Shown here: piece after piece, positions 7,469-16,275 of the stretch
Position numbering within the stretch: the stretch's first letter is position 1
Layout of the letters: every line of letters begins with the position of its first letter
Source of the DNA: Bacteroidetes bacterium HGW-Bacteroidetes-16
GTDB taxonomy: Bacteria > Bacteroidota > Bacteroidia > Bacteroidales > F082
Assembly: GCA_002840975.1 (NCBI GenBank)
Contig: PHDN01000022.1
Location: 1 to 64,000, forward strand
Length of the DNA: 64,000 nucleotides
Direction of reading: 5' to 3'
Notes under the pieces: generated by a model
Seen by the model: only the letters and a program-made list of their open reading frames with translations
What the model was told of the DNA's origin: nothing
Databases searched by the model: none
Position numbers and translations under genes: made by a program

Positions 7469-8788
7469 TTAAAACAAAGCTCCATAGATAAACCCTGAGA
7501 TGGTGGCCATAACCACAACCAAAGAGACATAAACCAACGTTTTTTGTGTTCCAATCACCCCCCTGATCACAAGCATGTTGGGCAGCGACAACGATGGTCC
7601 GGCCAATAACAACGCCAAAGCCGGTCCTTTGCCCATTCCGGCAGCAATCAACCCTTGAAGGATGGGAACTTCAGTGAGCGTGGCGAAATACATAAATGCC
7701 CCAACAAAGGAAGCGAAGAAATTTGAAAAAATGGAGTTTCCCCCAACCAGATTGGTTATCCATTCGTTGGGTATCATGCCCGCCATGGCCGTGTCGTCGT
7801 GTGTTGATCCCAGCAGAAAACCTGCTACCAGTACACCAGCAGCCAGTAACGGCATAATTTGTTTGGTGAAATCCCATGTGGAGAGTGTCCATTCTTTGTT
7901 GTCGGGATTTTTTTTATCGGTTAAAGTTATGATGCTTAAACCGGCTATGGCAACCACAACGGGTATGAGAGGAGAACTGCCGGCAAAAGCGGCTATTGTC
8001 GTGGCGACGGCAACCAGCAGTACATATTGCCATTTGATTTTTAGAATAAATATCAGGGAGTAAACCAATACCAGACTAAAAACGGAAGTTATATGCCATT
8101 TATGAAACCAAATCCAGTACCATGCTCCACTGGTTTCACCCGCAGCTGGTTGGCCCCAGTTGGCAAAAACTAAAATCAATACCAGTGTAAAAAAATGCAA
8201 AGAGGTTTGCCACATGGGCCTTTTCTCCTCAATAATGGGGAAATTTAATTGCTCTGTGCGTTTTTCTCTCTCCTCTTTGCGATAAATGAGCGCCATAAAC
8301 GAACCGATGGCCACTGAAAACACCACCGCGCCAACGACCCTTGCCACACCCATCTCGAAACCTAAAATTCTGGCGGTAAGTATAATGGCCAGAATGTTAA
8401 TGGCAGGTCCCGAATAAAGAAAGGCAATGGCCGGTCCCAGACCTGCACCACGCTTGTGAATACTCGAAAACAGAGGCAATATGGTGCAGCTGCAAACAGC
8501 CAGAACGGTTCCGGAAACAGCCGCTACCGTGTAAGCCAGCCATTTTTTTGCCCTTGCTCCAAAATATTTCATCACAGCACCCTGACTGACAAAAACGGCA
8601 ATTACACCGGCAATAAAAAAGGCGGGAAGCAGGCATAAAATCACATGTTCACGGGCATACCATTTGGTTAGGTCGAACATCGCCAGAATGGCTTCCTGAA
8701 ACCTGCCATTGTCGACAGGCAAAAAATACGCAAACAAAAAAACAGCTGCAATCCATGCCAGTATCTTAAATTCTTTATTTGTTTCCAT
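7469..8788 (-). CDS. ArsP-type permease (COG0701/PF03773)
   Basis: A polytopic membrane protein of 439 residues with about ten hydrophobic segments in two halves. The family signature VCSCTILPLFSSIHKRGAG followed by AFLYSGPAINILA is present at about residues 97-132, and a related second half holds a GPSLSLPNML motif. PF03773 permeases include ArsP, which exports trivalent organoarsenicals, and members tied to other metals or thiols. The paired cysteines in CSC fit metal(loid) or thiol handling. It lies between the ArsG-like permease (43 bp upstream) and the rhodanese (11 bp downstream). The substrate is inferred only from the neighbours. Confidence 0.85.
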   Translation of the reverse strand: METNKEFKILAWIAAVFLFAYFLPVDNGRFQEAILAMFDLTKWYAREHVILCLLPAFFIAGVIAVFVSQGAVMKYFGARAKKWLAYTVAAVSGTVLAVCSCTILPLFSSIHKRGAGLGPAIAFLYSGPAINILAIILTARILGFEMGVARVVGAVVFSVAIGSFMALIYRKEEREKRTEQLNFPIIEEKRPMWQTSLHFFTLVLILVFANWGQPAAGETSGAWYWIWFHKWHITSVFSLVLVYSLIFILKIKWQYVLLVAVATTIAAFAGSSPLIPVVVAIAGLSIITLTDKKNPDNKEWTLSTWDFTKQIMPLLAAGVLVAGFLLGSTHDDTAMAGMIPNEWITNLVGGNSIFSNFFASFVGAFMYFATLTEVPILQGLIAAGMGKGPALALLLAGPSLSLPNMLVIRGVIGTQKTLVYVSLVVVMATISGFIYGALF

Positions 8789-8831
8789 TGTTAAACAATT
8801 TTGTCGTTCGCCAAAAGCGGAACCTGATCAA

Positions 8832-9533
8832 TTAGAAATAGATGAGAATAATGTAGTAAATGCCCACACCGATAAATAACACAGATATGACTCTTCTGAA
8901 CCAAATTTCAAATGTTTTGAGGTTGTTATACAACTTCCCGACCCCTGAAACGGTATAAGCAATCAGCCATGCGAAGATGATTACCGGTATTCCGGTGGCA
9001 ATGGCAAAAACAATGGGCAGATATAATCCTGAAGCACTACTAACCGTCATGGGGATCAGCATACCAAAGTAAAGTACACCGCTGTAAGGACAAAAAGCCA
9101 GCGCAAATACAACACCCAGAATCAGCACATCCCAATACGAATGTTTTGATTGGTTCTGAAATTTTTGAGTTAGATTGCCTACTCCGGGAAATTTTATCTT
9201 GAGCACATCGAGCATCAGCAAACCGATAACGATTAAAAGCGGGCCAATAACCTTTTCTCCATATTTTTGAAACAAACCGGAGACTTCAAACTGATCGGCA
9301 CCGATAAAAATAATAATGGCCAATCCTGTGTAGGTTACAGCTCTGCCCAGGGTATATATGAGTCCGTTGATGAATACTCGCCTTCTGTCTTCCACATCTT
9401 TACTGATAAATCCGATGGCAGTAATGTTGGTGGCCAGCGGACATGGGCTGATAGCGGTCATCAAACCGAGAATAAAGGCCGTTACAACAGGCAAAGAACT
9501 GTTGCTCATGATGTTTTGCAAGAATTCCTCCAT
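8832..9533 (-). CDS. ArsG-like/CcdA-DsbD-type transmembrane protein
   Basis: A protein of 233 residues with six hydrophobic segments. It has the CcdA/DsbD central-domain hallmarks: AISPCPLATN in the first segment and AFCPYSGVLYF in the fourth, each with the conserved Cys-Pro. This subfamily in Bacteroidota is often named ArsG-like because of the arsEFG genes of Bacteroides vulgatus, reported for organoarsenical handling. A plain role moving reducing power across the inner membrane to the ArsF-like partner is equally possible. It sits 63 bp downstream of the ArsF-like gene. Confidence 0.8.
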   Translation of the reverse strand: MEEFLQNIMSNSSLPVVTAFILGLMTAISPCPLATNITAIGFISKDVEDRRRVFINGLIYTLGRAVTYTGLAIIIFIGADQFEVSGLFQKYGEKVIGPLLIVIGLLMLDVLKIKFPGVGNLTQKFQNQSKHSYWDVLILGVVFALAFCPYSGVLYFGMLIPMTVSSASGLYLPIVFAIATGIPVIIFAWLIAYTVSGVGKLYNNLKTFEIWFRRVISVLFIGVGIYYIILIYF

Positions 9534-9596
9534 ACAAATGATGAGTTAGAAATAAACAATAAATAGATCAGATAAACATGACAAGTCTCATGAAAT

Positions 9597-10004
9597 CTAC
9601 AGCAGTGGTGTTATTTTTTCTTTAAAAATTTCCTTCAATTTCTCAGGCTTATTTACGGCATACATAAAACCTTCGTTGGTCAGGTCAATTTTCGTGTTCC
9701 CGCCATAGATGATTAAAGTCTGCCCCTCGATACCCAAATCCTCAGCTTTTTTTTCGCCATCAGGTTCATCCATGTCGTAGGCTGCAAACAGAACCTTGTT
9801 GCCGAAGAGTTCTTCCACTGCTTTTTTTGATTCAGCTTCAACAGCTTTGCAGGTTGTACACCTGCGGGAGAAATGAAAGTAATATACCTGTACGGTTTTG
9901 GTAGCGGCAAGGGTTGTGCTTTCGGTTGGCTGTGTTTGCCCCAAACACGAGGTGTTTAGGCTGGTTACCAATAAGATAAGAGAGATAATACCAAGTGCTT
10001 TCAT
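9597..10004 (-). CDS. ArsF-like thioredoxin-fold lipoprotein
   Basis: A protein of 135 residues. It has a lipoprotein-type signal (LNTSC, Cys20), then a thioredoxin-like domain with VQVYYFHFSRRCTTCKAVE carrying a C-T-T-C redox pair, a YDMDEPDG strand and a TLIIYGG strand. It matches the small secreted proteins called ArsF family in Bacteroidota. The location outside the membrane next to a CcdA-like protein suggests it receives electrons from that protein. Start chosen at the ATG giving a clean signal peptide; it begins five bases after the stop of the upstream gene. Confidence 0.8.
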   Translation of the reverse strand: MKALGIISLILLVTSLNTSCLGQTQPTESTTLAATKTVQVYYFHFSRRCTTCKAVEAESKKAVEELFGNKVLFAAYDMDEPDGEKKAEDLGIEGQTLIIYGGNTKIDLTNEGFMYAVNKPEKLKEIFKEKITPLL

Positions 10005-10009
10005 GTTAT

Positions 10010-10249
10010 TTATTGTTTAGTGGATAATAATTCGGTGAGTTCTTTGTTGGAAGGCACCCGTCCGCTGAAAATAACTTTACCATCAACCACGAGGCCGGGT
10101 GTGTGCATAATGCCATATTCCATTATTTTCATAATGTCTTCCACTTTCGTTATAGTCGCCTGAATTCCTTCTTTTTCAACGACTTCCCTTGTGGCCTTTT
10201 CAAGGGTTTTACATTTTGGACATCCTGGCCCTAAAATTTTAATTTCCAT
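10010..10249 (-). CDS. Small thioredoxin/glutaredoxin-like protein (MTH895 type, ArsE-like position)
   Basis: A protein of 79 residues consisting only of a thioredoxin-like fold with CPKC at positions 10-13 (MEIKILGPGCPKCKTLEKA) and a HTPGLVVDGKVI strand with the cis-proline. This compact type (TM0996/MTH895) is typical next to ArsR regulators and permeases of the PF03773 family. It corresponds in position to ArsE of the B. vulgatus arsEFG group. It is cytoplasmic and the second gene of the operon. Confidence 0.85.
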   Translation of the reverse strand: MEIKILGPGCPKCKTLEKATREVVEKEGIQATITKVEDIMKIMEYGIMHTPGLVVDGKVIFSGRVPSNKELTELLSTKQ

Positions 10250-10308
10250 AGTACGATCCTTTTAATTGGTGATTATTGATATTTTGTTTAAACATTTAAT
10301 CAGCGTTT

Positions 10309-10623
10309 TTATAACTGTTCGTTTTCTGTAAAGAGTTCATTAAACATTTTGCGGGCTTTTTCCCAGTTTCCCTTGTTAAGGCAATACTTAATATAAGGTG
10401 GTTCTACTTCTCCCTGAATAAGCCCGGCATACTTTAACTCTTTCAGATGCTGCGACAAGGTGGAGCGACCTACCGGAATTTCATCCACCAAATCGCCACT
10501 GTAACAACAGGCGTTCATTTTTGATAATTTTTGAATGATGTATAACCTTACGGGATGCCCCAGCGCCTTTAGTACTCTGGCCATTTCCGTTGTCTCAATT
10601 GATAGTTCGGTTTTCTTCTTCAT
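10309..10623 (-). CDS. arsR: ArsR/SmtB-family transcriptional repressor
   Basis: A winged-helix protein of 104 residues: ALGHPVRLYIIQKL (helix 2), then MNACCYSGDLVDEIPVGRSTLSQHLKELKYAGLI with the recognition helix STLSQHLKEL, and a wing at EPPYIKYCLN. The CC pair just before the DNA-binding helices is a plausible thiol site for a metal(loid). It is the first gene of a six-gene minus-strand operon, and a dyad around the promoter just upstream (10640-10659) suggests autoregulation. The exact inducer cannot be deduced from the sequence. Confidence 0.88.
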   Translation of the reverse strand: MKKKTELSIETTEMARVLKALGHPVRLYIIQKLSKMNACCYSGDLVDEIPVGRSTLSQHLKELKYAGLIQGEVEPPYIKYCLNKGNWEKARKMFNELFTENEQL

Positions 10624-10639
10624 TTACATCGGTTTTTAT

Positions 10640-10675
10640 ATTTCGCAAAATAACGAAATGATATTGACATGGCAA
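10640..10675 (-). promoter_or_regulatory. arsR operon promoter with operator dyad
   Basis: Read on the minus strand, TTG at 10675-10673 and TTATTTTG at 10653-10646 (close to TAnnTTTG) are separated by 19 bp, the Bacteroidota -33/-7 layout. ATTTCG (10640-10645) and CGAAAT (10654-10659) form a perfect 6-8-6 inverted repeat whose spacer is exactly the -7 box. Repressor bound there would block the polymerase. The arsR start codon is 17 bp downstream. Confidence 0.65.
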
Positions 10676-10755
10676 TGTGTTGATCCTCTTTTTTTCTTTT
10701 TTCTTTAATCTTCTTTCTTTTTATTGTTTCCTTTGTGGTTAAATTACGCTCTAAA

Positions 10756-12630
10756 ATGAGAACTATAACGATGTTGTTGGTCTTTCTGGGAATGATCATG
10801 TTCCTGCAAGGAATTGCCCAGGTTGATAGTCTTGTAAGAGAACAGGATTCAATAAATCAGGTGGTGATGCTTGATTTCCAGAAAAAGCTCCTGGAATTCG
10901 AGCAGCGACGTAAAACCGATTCTCTGAAACGAATAGAACTGGAAAACAAACTAAGCTCATTAACAGCCGCTGATCAGATAAAGGAAGTTGAGTTGCAGCG
11001 CCAATTACAGGAAATAGCGGACAGAGAAGCCCGGCAAAATACCCAAAAACGTGCCAGAATTGATTCGCTTCGTAAACAGGCCAGTGGTTTTCCAGTGTTT
11101 GGAATGCTCAAAGACACCTTGTTTCTCATCTATGCCAAAAGCGGTGCTCTGACACCATACGAAAGGGCGCAAAACATCTCCAGGAAAATACATGCACTTT
11201 ACAGAAACGATTTTCTTGAAGTTGATTCGATTGTATTCGTTAAGTCAGAAAATTCTCTTGATATCGTTTACGATCAAACCATCGTGATGAGCCTGACAGA
11301 GACAGATGCGATGTGGGAAAATAGGTCGTTGGTTGAACTGGCTGATGAATATTCGGTTATTATTCGCAACGCCATCCTCTTGGCGAAGAAGGAATTCAGC
11401 TTGTCGAACCTGTTGATCAGAATTGGATTGGTGGCGCTCATCCTGTTGAGCCTCTGGTTTCTGATTTGGGCAATCGGTAAGCTTTACCACCGGTTGATAC
11501 TGTTTACGGATGCCCGAAAGGATAAATGGCTTAAAAATCTATCGTACAAAGACTATACTTTCCTATCTGCTGATCAGGAGATAAAAATTATCTTCTTTAT
11601 CTTCAAGGTCGCCCGCTGGCTCTTCATCGCCGTCGTATTTTATATTGCATTTCCACTGATATTCAGCGTTTTTGCCTTTACAAGAGGCTGGGCCGATGAC
11701 CTGGTTAACCTGGTTTGGTCGCCGTTTAAAAGCATTTTTATTGCGATTTGGGAATATTTACCCAATCTGTTTAGCATCCTGGCCATATATTTTGTGATGA
11801 AGTATTTTATCCGCCTGGTAAAGTACTTTTTTGCAGAAATTGAATCCGAAAAGTTGAAAATCAACGGTTTTCACGCCGACTGGTCGATGCCTACCTTCAG
11901 TATTGTAAAATTTCTGCTCTATGCTTTTATGTTTATTTTGATTTTCCCTTATCTGCCAGGTTCCGATTCAAATATATTCAAAGGGGTTTCTGTATTTCTG
12001 GGAGTCCTGTTTTCATTGGGGTCTTCGTCTGCCATAGCCAATATGGTGGCTGGTTTGGTCATTACCTATATGCGCCCTTTTAAGATTGGCGACCGCATCA
12101 AAATTGGAGATATTACAGGTGATGTGGTTGAAAAAACACTGCTGGTTACCCGGTTAAGAACCATAAAAAATGAGGAGATTACCATCCCAAACTCTTCTGT
12201 ACTTTCAGGCAATACCACCAATTACAGTGCCTTTTCAAAAACCGACGGGCTCATCATCCATTCAAAAGTAACCATTGGATATGATGTGCCCTGGAAGGAA
12301 ATGCACCAGGCTTTGATTGATGCTGCACTGTTAACTGATAAAATTCTATCCGATCCAAAGCCTTTTGTATTACAAATAAGTCTGGATGATTTTTATATAA
12401 CCTATCAGTTAAATGCCTACATCAGGGAAGCCAATATACAAGCGGCCATCTACTCTATGTTGCATCAGAATATTCAGGATGTGTGTAACCAGAGAGGTAT
12501 CGAGATTATGTCGCCACACTACAGAAGCCAACGCGATGGGAATAAAACATCCATTCCCGCTAATTATTTGGCAGATGATTACCTTACTCCGGATTTCAAC
12601 ATCAGGATAAAGAAAGATGATGAAGTATAG
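10756..12630 (+). CDS. Mechanosensitive ion channel of the MscS family
   Basis: A protein of 624 residues. The ATG at 10756 gives a signal peptide (MRTITMLLVFLGMIMFLQG); an in-frame GTG at 10735 would add seven polar residues and is less likely. Residues 20-110 are a charged coiled-coil region outside the membrane. About four or five membrane segments follow (roughly 215-240, 280-305, 325-350, 385-405, 410-445), then the MscS pore and beta domain with SSSAIANMVAGLVITYMRPF, KIGDRIKIGD, and ITIPNSSVLSGNTTNYS. It would release solutes on osmotic downshock. Larger than E. coli MscS (286 aa) through the N-terminal extension, as is usual for Bacteroidota homologues. Confidence 0.85.
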   Translation: MRTITMLLVFLGMIMFLQGIAQVDSLVREQDSINQVVMLDFQKKLLEFEQRRKTDSLKRIELENKLSSLTAADQIKEVELQRQLQEIADREARQNTQKRARIDSLRKQASGFPVFGMLKDTLFLIYAKSGALTPYERAQNISRKIHALYRNDFLEVDSIVFVKSENSLDIVYDQTIVMSLTETDAMWENRSLVELADEYSVIIRNAILLAKKEFSLSNLLIRIGLVALILLSLWFLIWAIGKLYHRLILFTDARKDKWLKNLSYKDYTFLSADQEIKIIFFIFKVARWLFIAVVFYIAFPLIFSVFAFTRGWADDLVNLVWSPFKSIFIAIWEYLPNLFSILAIYFVMKYFIRLVKYFFAEIESEKLKINGFHADWSMPTFSIVKFLLYAFMFILIFPYLPGSDSNIFKGVSVFLGVLFSLGSSSAIANMVAGLVITYMRPFKIGDRIKIGDITGDVVEKTLLVTRLRTIKNEEITIPNSSVLSGNTTNYSAFSKTDGLIIHSKVTIGYDVPWKEMHQALIDAALLTDKILSDPKPFVLQISLDDFYITYQLNAYIREANIQAAIYSMLHQNIQDVCNQRGIEIMSPHYRSQRDGNKTSIPANYLADDYLTPDFNIRIKKDDEV

Positions 12631-12701
12631 ACAACAATCATCTGGAAATTTTTTATAGATTCACGACCTCATTTTTAAAACTAAAATTAACGCATAAGCT
12701 G

Positions 12702-13694
12702 ATGAAATCGTTCACCATACAAGAGATCAACGAAATATTAAATGGCACTTTGGTTGGAAATACCACCAACACCATCCATGGACCTGAGCAGTTGGAAAAG
12801 GCCGGTAAAAACCATATTTCCTTTGTGGGTAACAGGAAATATGTCAAACTTTGGGAATCGTCAGGAGCATGCGCCGCCATTGTTGATGAGAAGCTGAATT
12901 TTGAACCTGGTGAGAACCGTGCTTTGATCAAGGTGAAAAATGCCGATTTGGCCATGGCCCGATTGCTGGAGGTGTTCGATCCGGGTTTGCCCTCTTTTGA
13001 TGAGGACATCCATCCCACAGCAGTGGTCCACCCTTCGGCCACTATTGGAAAAGGCTGCAAAATTGGAGCTAACAGTTATATTGGGAAAGGGGTGATTTTG
13101 GGTGAAGGAGTGCTCATTTATCCAAATGTGACCATCCTTGACGAAACCAAAATCGGGCGGGGTACCATCATCTGGCCGGGTACCGTCATCCGGGAGCGTT
13201 GCGAAATAGGAAGTTTTTGCATTTTCCACATCAATGTAAGTATCGGTGCCGATGGTTTTGGGTACCGTCCGGCTGAAGATGGCCGCGGGCTGGTTAAAAT
13301 TCCGCAAATTGGAAATGTGGTGATAGGCGATGCGGTTGAAATTGGAGCCAACTCCTGTGTCGACCGTGGCAAGTTTAGTTCCACCATCATTGGAGATGGT
13401 TGTAAAATAGACAACCTGGTTCAGATTGCCCACAATTGTGAGATGGGGCGCTCCTGCATCATGGCAGGTCATAGTGGTCTGGCTGGTTCTGTCACCCTGG
13501 GCGATGGGGTTATGATTGGCGGAAGCGCCTCCATCAATGACCATATCACCATCCATTCAGGGGCGGTAGTAGCCGGAGGATCTGGTGTGATGAATGACGT
13601 CGCCGCCGGTAAAACCGTGTTGGGATACCCGGCCACGGACGCCAGGGATATGCTTAAACAATGGGTGGCTTTGCGGAAGTTGGCGGAGAAATAA
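12702..13694 (+). CDS. lpxD: UDP-3-O-acylglucosamine N-acyltransferase
   Basis: A protein of 330 residues with the LpxD layout: an N-terminal uridine-binding domain (about 1-100, with ISFVGNRKY), a left-handed beta-helix of hexapeptide repeats (about 105-285), and a C-terminal helix. The catalytic His is in QIAHNCEMG. It transfers a hydroxy fatty acid from acyl carrier protein to UDP-3-O-acylglucosamine in lipid A synthesis. It stands apart from other lipid A genes and ends next to a cluster of palindromes shared with the convergent ABC-F gene. Confidence 0.9.
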   Translation: MKSFTIQEINEILNGTLVGNTTNTIHGPEQLEKAGKNHISFVGNRKYVKLWESSGACAAIVDEKLNFEPGENRALIKVKNADLAMARLLEVFDPGLPSFDEDIHPTAVVHPSATIGKGCKIGANSYIGKGVILGEGVLIYPNVTILDETKIGRGTIIWPGTVIRERCEIGSFCIFHINVSIGADGFGYRPAEDGRGLVKIPQIGNVVIGDAVEIGANSCVDRGKFSSTIIGDGCKIDNLVQIAHNCEMGRSCIMAGHSGLAGSVTLGDGVMIGGSASINDHITIHSGAVVAGGSGVMNDVAAGKTVLGYPATDARDMLKQWVALRKLAEK

Positions 13695-13703
13695 AGAACC
13701 CTG

Positions 13704-13767
13704 AACCCTGGCAGGGTTTAGAATCCTTACAAACCCTGGCAGGGTTTAAAACCCCGGTAGGGTTTAC
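13704..13767. repeat. Three tandem AACCCTGGCAGGGTT-type palindromes
   Basis: Palindromes at 13704-13719, 13731-13747 and 13749-13767 (variant with CCCCGG-TAGGG) fill the gap between the convergent lpxD and ABC-F genes; the last covers the ABC-F stop codon. Short palindromes of this kind recur in Bacteroidota intergenic regions. The place suggests a bidirectional transcription barrier. Confidence 0.6.
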
Positions 13768-15398
13768 GCTTTTTCTATCTCTCTTAAATTCTCCATCTTC
13801 TTCTTTACCAGAAAACTGTGGATATCGCCCAGATGTTCTTTCACCTGCCCTTTTCCAAATTCAAAGACTTTGGATACCAATCCATCCAGGAAATCCCGGT
13901 CGTGGGATACCAGGATGAGCGTTCCATCATAATCCTGCAAGGCACTTTTCAGGATGTCCTTAGTGCGTAAATCCAGGTGGTTGGTGGGCTCATCCAAAAT
14001 CAGCAGGTTCACAGGTTCGAGCAATAATTTGATCATGGCCAGCCGGGTACGTTCCCCTCCCGAAAGTACTTTCACCTTTTTGTTCCAGCTATCACTCCCA
14101 AACATAAAGGCTCCGAGGATGTCTTTTATTTTCGTCCGGATGTCGCCTTTGGCTACATCATCAATGGTTAAGAATACGGTGCTTTCTTCATCCAGCAGTG
14201 ATGCTTCATTTTGTGCAAAATAACCAATCAATGTGTTATGCCCGATGGTCAATTGCCCTTCGCAGTTGGTTTCTCCCATCAGGCATTTTACCATGGTCGA
14301 CTTTCCTTCGCCGTTTTTCCCAACAAAAGCCACGCGTTCACCTCTCTGGATGTGAAAGGAAACCCCTGAAAACACGTTAAGAGTGCCATAGGATTTTGAA
14401 ACGTCTTCCAACACCACCGGAAAACTCCCTGATCGTGGTGATGGTGGAAATTTCAATCGCAACGCGGAAGTATCTATTTCATCTACCTCTATCTCAGGCA
14501 ATTTCTCCAGCATCTTCACCCTCGACTGCACCTGGTTGGTTTTGGAATAAGTTCCTTTGAACCGGTCGATAAACAGCTGATTATCGGCAATAAACTTTTG
14601 TTGCTCAGCAAATTGCTTCTGTTGTTGTTCGCGGCGTTCTTTTCTAAGCTGGAGGTAACTGGAATATGTCACTTTGTAATCGTAGATACGTCCCATGGTG
14701 ATTTCGATGGTGCGTGTAGTGATGTTGTCGACAAAAGCACGGTCGTGCGAAATCACAAAAACTGCTTTGGCACTGTTGATTAAAAATTCTTCAAACCACT
14801 GTATCGACTCTATGTCCATGTGGTTGGTGGGTTCATCCAGCAGGATGAGGTCAGGTTTTTGAAGCAGAATTTTAGCCAGTTCTATACGCATACGCCATCC
14901 TCCGCTAAACTCGCTGGTGGGTCGATTGAAATCGGACCGCAAAAAGCCAAGGCCAAATAGGATCTTCTCAATTTCAGCGTCGTAATTGATCTCTCCAACT
15001 GAATAAAAAGCCTCGCTGAGTGCCGAAACCCGTTCTATCAGCTCGTAATATTCAGTTGATTCATAATCGATCCGCGTTGAAAGCTGGTTGTTAAGTTCCT
15101 CCAATTCCTTTTCCATCTCCAACATCTGTGCGAAAGCCTGGGATGCCTCTTCAAACACCGTACGGTCGTCAACCGTTAGTAAATGTTGTGGCAAATAGGC
15201 AATCACCGCCCCGGTTGGGGATGACACTTTACCCCGTGACGGCGTTTTCTCCCCCGCAATAATTTTAAGTAAAGTCGATTTTCCGGCACCATTTTTCCCC
15301 ATCAGGGCAATGCGGTCCTTTTCGTTGATGGCGAAAGAAATATCCTTAAAAAGCGAAGTCCCGCCAAACTCTACTGTAAGTCCGTCAATTGAAATCAT
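13764..15398 (-). CDS. ABC-F family ATP-binding protein
   Basis: A protein of 544 residues with two ABC ATPase domains and no membrane segments. Domain 1 (about 1-240) has GKNGAGKST, the signature FSGGWRMR and LILLDEPTNHMD; the linker (about 240-310) is long, basic and coiled (RKERREQQQKQF). Domain 2 (about 315-515) has GKNGEGKST, LSGGERTRLA and LLILDEPTNHLD. ABC-F proteins act on the ribosome, as translation factors or in antibiotic protection; this resembles the housekeeping Uup/YdiF-like group. A TATCTTTG box lies just upstream. Confidence 0.88.
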   Translation of the reverse strand: MISIDGLTVEFGGTSLFKDISFAINEKDRIALMGKNGAGKSTLLKIIAGEKTPSRGKVSSPTGAVIAYLPQHLLTVDDRTVFEEASQAFAQMLEMEKELEELNNQLSTRIDYESTEYYELIERVSALSEAFYSVGEINYDAEIEKILFGLGFLRSDFNRPTSEFSGGWRMRIELAKILLQKPDLILLDEPTNHMDIESIQWFEEFLINSAKAVFVISHDRAFVDNITTRTIEITMGRIYDYKVTYSSYLQLRKERREQQQKQFAEQQKFIADNQLFIDRFKGTYSKTNQVQSRVKMLEKLPEIEVDEIDTSALRLKFPPSPRSGSFPVVLEDVSKSYGTLNVFSGVSFHIQRGERVAFVGKNGEGKSTMVKCLMGETNCEGQLTIGHNTLIGYFAQNEASLLDEESTVFLTIDDVAKGDIRTKIKDILGAFMFGSDSWNKKVKVLSGGERTRLAMIKLLLEPVNLLILDEPTNHLDLRTKDILKSALQDYDGTLILVSHDRDFLDGLVSKVFEFGKGQVKEHLGDIHSFLVKKKMENLREIEKA

Positions 15399-15418
15399 TC
15401 CTAAATTTTAATGAGGCG

Positions 15419-15426
15419 CAAAGATA
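15419..15426 (-). promoter_or_regulatory. -7 box (TATCTTTG) for the ABC-F gene
   Basis: On the minus strand TATCTTTG ends 20 bases before the start codon at 15398. It matches the Bacteroidota TAnnTTTG consensus. No clear TTG is seen at -33. Confidence 0.45.
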
Positions 15427-15520
15427 CTTTCTTTCGGTTCTGTTGTGAATTTATTTTTTTTCGTCCGGAGAACCATCTCTTACCCTGAGGCTGACTCATA
15501 CAGTAAGATGACAAAACCCA

Positions 15521-15600
15521 AAGAAAAACCCTGTCATTTCGATTTCCGATTGCTATCGGAATGCGCTGAGACTTGCCTACCGGCAGGCAGGAATCCCCCG
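15521..15600. repeat. Bacteroidota intergenic repeat of the TGTCATTTCGA type
   Basis: CTGTCATTTCGATTTC is followed by TTCCGAT-TGCT-ATCGGAA (15544-15561), TGCCT-ACCGGC-AGGCA (15574-15589), then GGAATCCCCCGGG. Elements with this start and end are scattered through Bacteroidota genomes. No coding potential. Confidence 0.45.
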
Positions 15601-15704
15601 GGAATTGATAACATCCATCTAATCTCTCTGGGAATGGTTCCCCGAAACTCTGCTTCGAAAAAGTGCCAAAAAAAAAAGATCGGCTTTTATAGCATGATTT
15701 TTGC

Positions 15705-15712
15705 TATTTTTG
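15705..15712 (+). promoter_or_regulatory. -7 box (TATTTTTG) for the lipoprotein gene at 15736
   Basis: TATTTTTG matches TAnnTTTG and lies 23 bp before the ATG at 15736. It supports that start over an in-frame upstream extension, which would run through the repeat element. The -33 region is only T-rich. Confidence 0.45.
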
Positions 15713-15735
15713 GAAAGACATTAAAACAAAACACC

Positions 15736-16275
15736 ATGAAAAACTCAATGCTGATTTTACTGTTTATAGTAATTTTTATTTCGTGTAAAAAGAATGATAC
15801 CCAATCGGTGATATTTCCAATGATAATTAACGACTCCATTGATCTTAATTCAGACCATAAGGTTGATTTTGTCATCCGCCAAACAGAAATTCATACCGAT
15901 GATGTTCCTTCCTCTGCGGGGAGCATTATCAACTCAATAGACCCCATAAATGGAAATCTTGTTCTATACCGGGATCCTGTTGGATATTTATTTATGGGTT
16001 TAAACGACACCATCAAAAAACAGGATAATAACAACAAGGTATGGTTTGAATATGAAGCTAACGTCATACACATCAACAGAATCTACGATAGTTGGGACCC
16101 ATATTGGACTGTTATGTCCGAAACTTTTCCTCCTTATTTCCTGGCATTCAAACTCATATCAAATGGCCAGGAAGAAATCGGATGGTTGCAACTGGAATTT
16201 GATCTGGAAACTGGTGCCGTTTCAATCATCAAGGGTGTAATTACCAATTCAGATAATTTAATTATTCAAATTTAA
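15736..16275 (+). CDS. Putative lipoprotein of unknown function
   Basis: A protein of 179 residues starting MKNSMLILLFIVIFISCKKN, a lipoprotein signal with Cys17. The mature part is beta-rich and acidic, with DLNSDHKVDFVI near the front, which resembles a calcium-binding-like acidic loop, and a WLQLEFDLETGAVSIIKG segment near the end. I do not recognise a family, but similar small lipoproteins are frequent in Bacteroidota. The reading frame stays open upstream to 15445, but that part crosses a repeat element, so the ATG after the promoter box was chosen. Confidence 0.65.
   Translation: MKNSMLILLFIVIFISCKKNDTQSVIFPMIINDSIDLNSDHKVDFVIRQTEIHTDDVPSSAGSIINSIDPINGNLVLYRDPVGYLFMGLNDTIKKQDNNNKVWFEYEANVIHINRIYDSWDPYWTVMSETFPPYFLAFKLISNGQEEIGWLQLEFDLETGAVSIIKGVITNSDNLIIQI

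Noticed and set aside
15445..15735. Long N-terminal extension of the lipoprotein at 15736
   Set aside because: It translates a dispersed repeat element and would hide the lipoprotein signal; a -7 box lies just before 15736.
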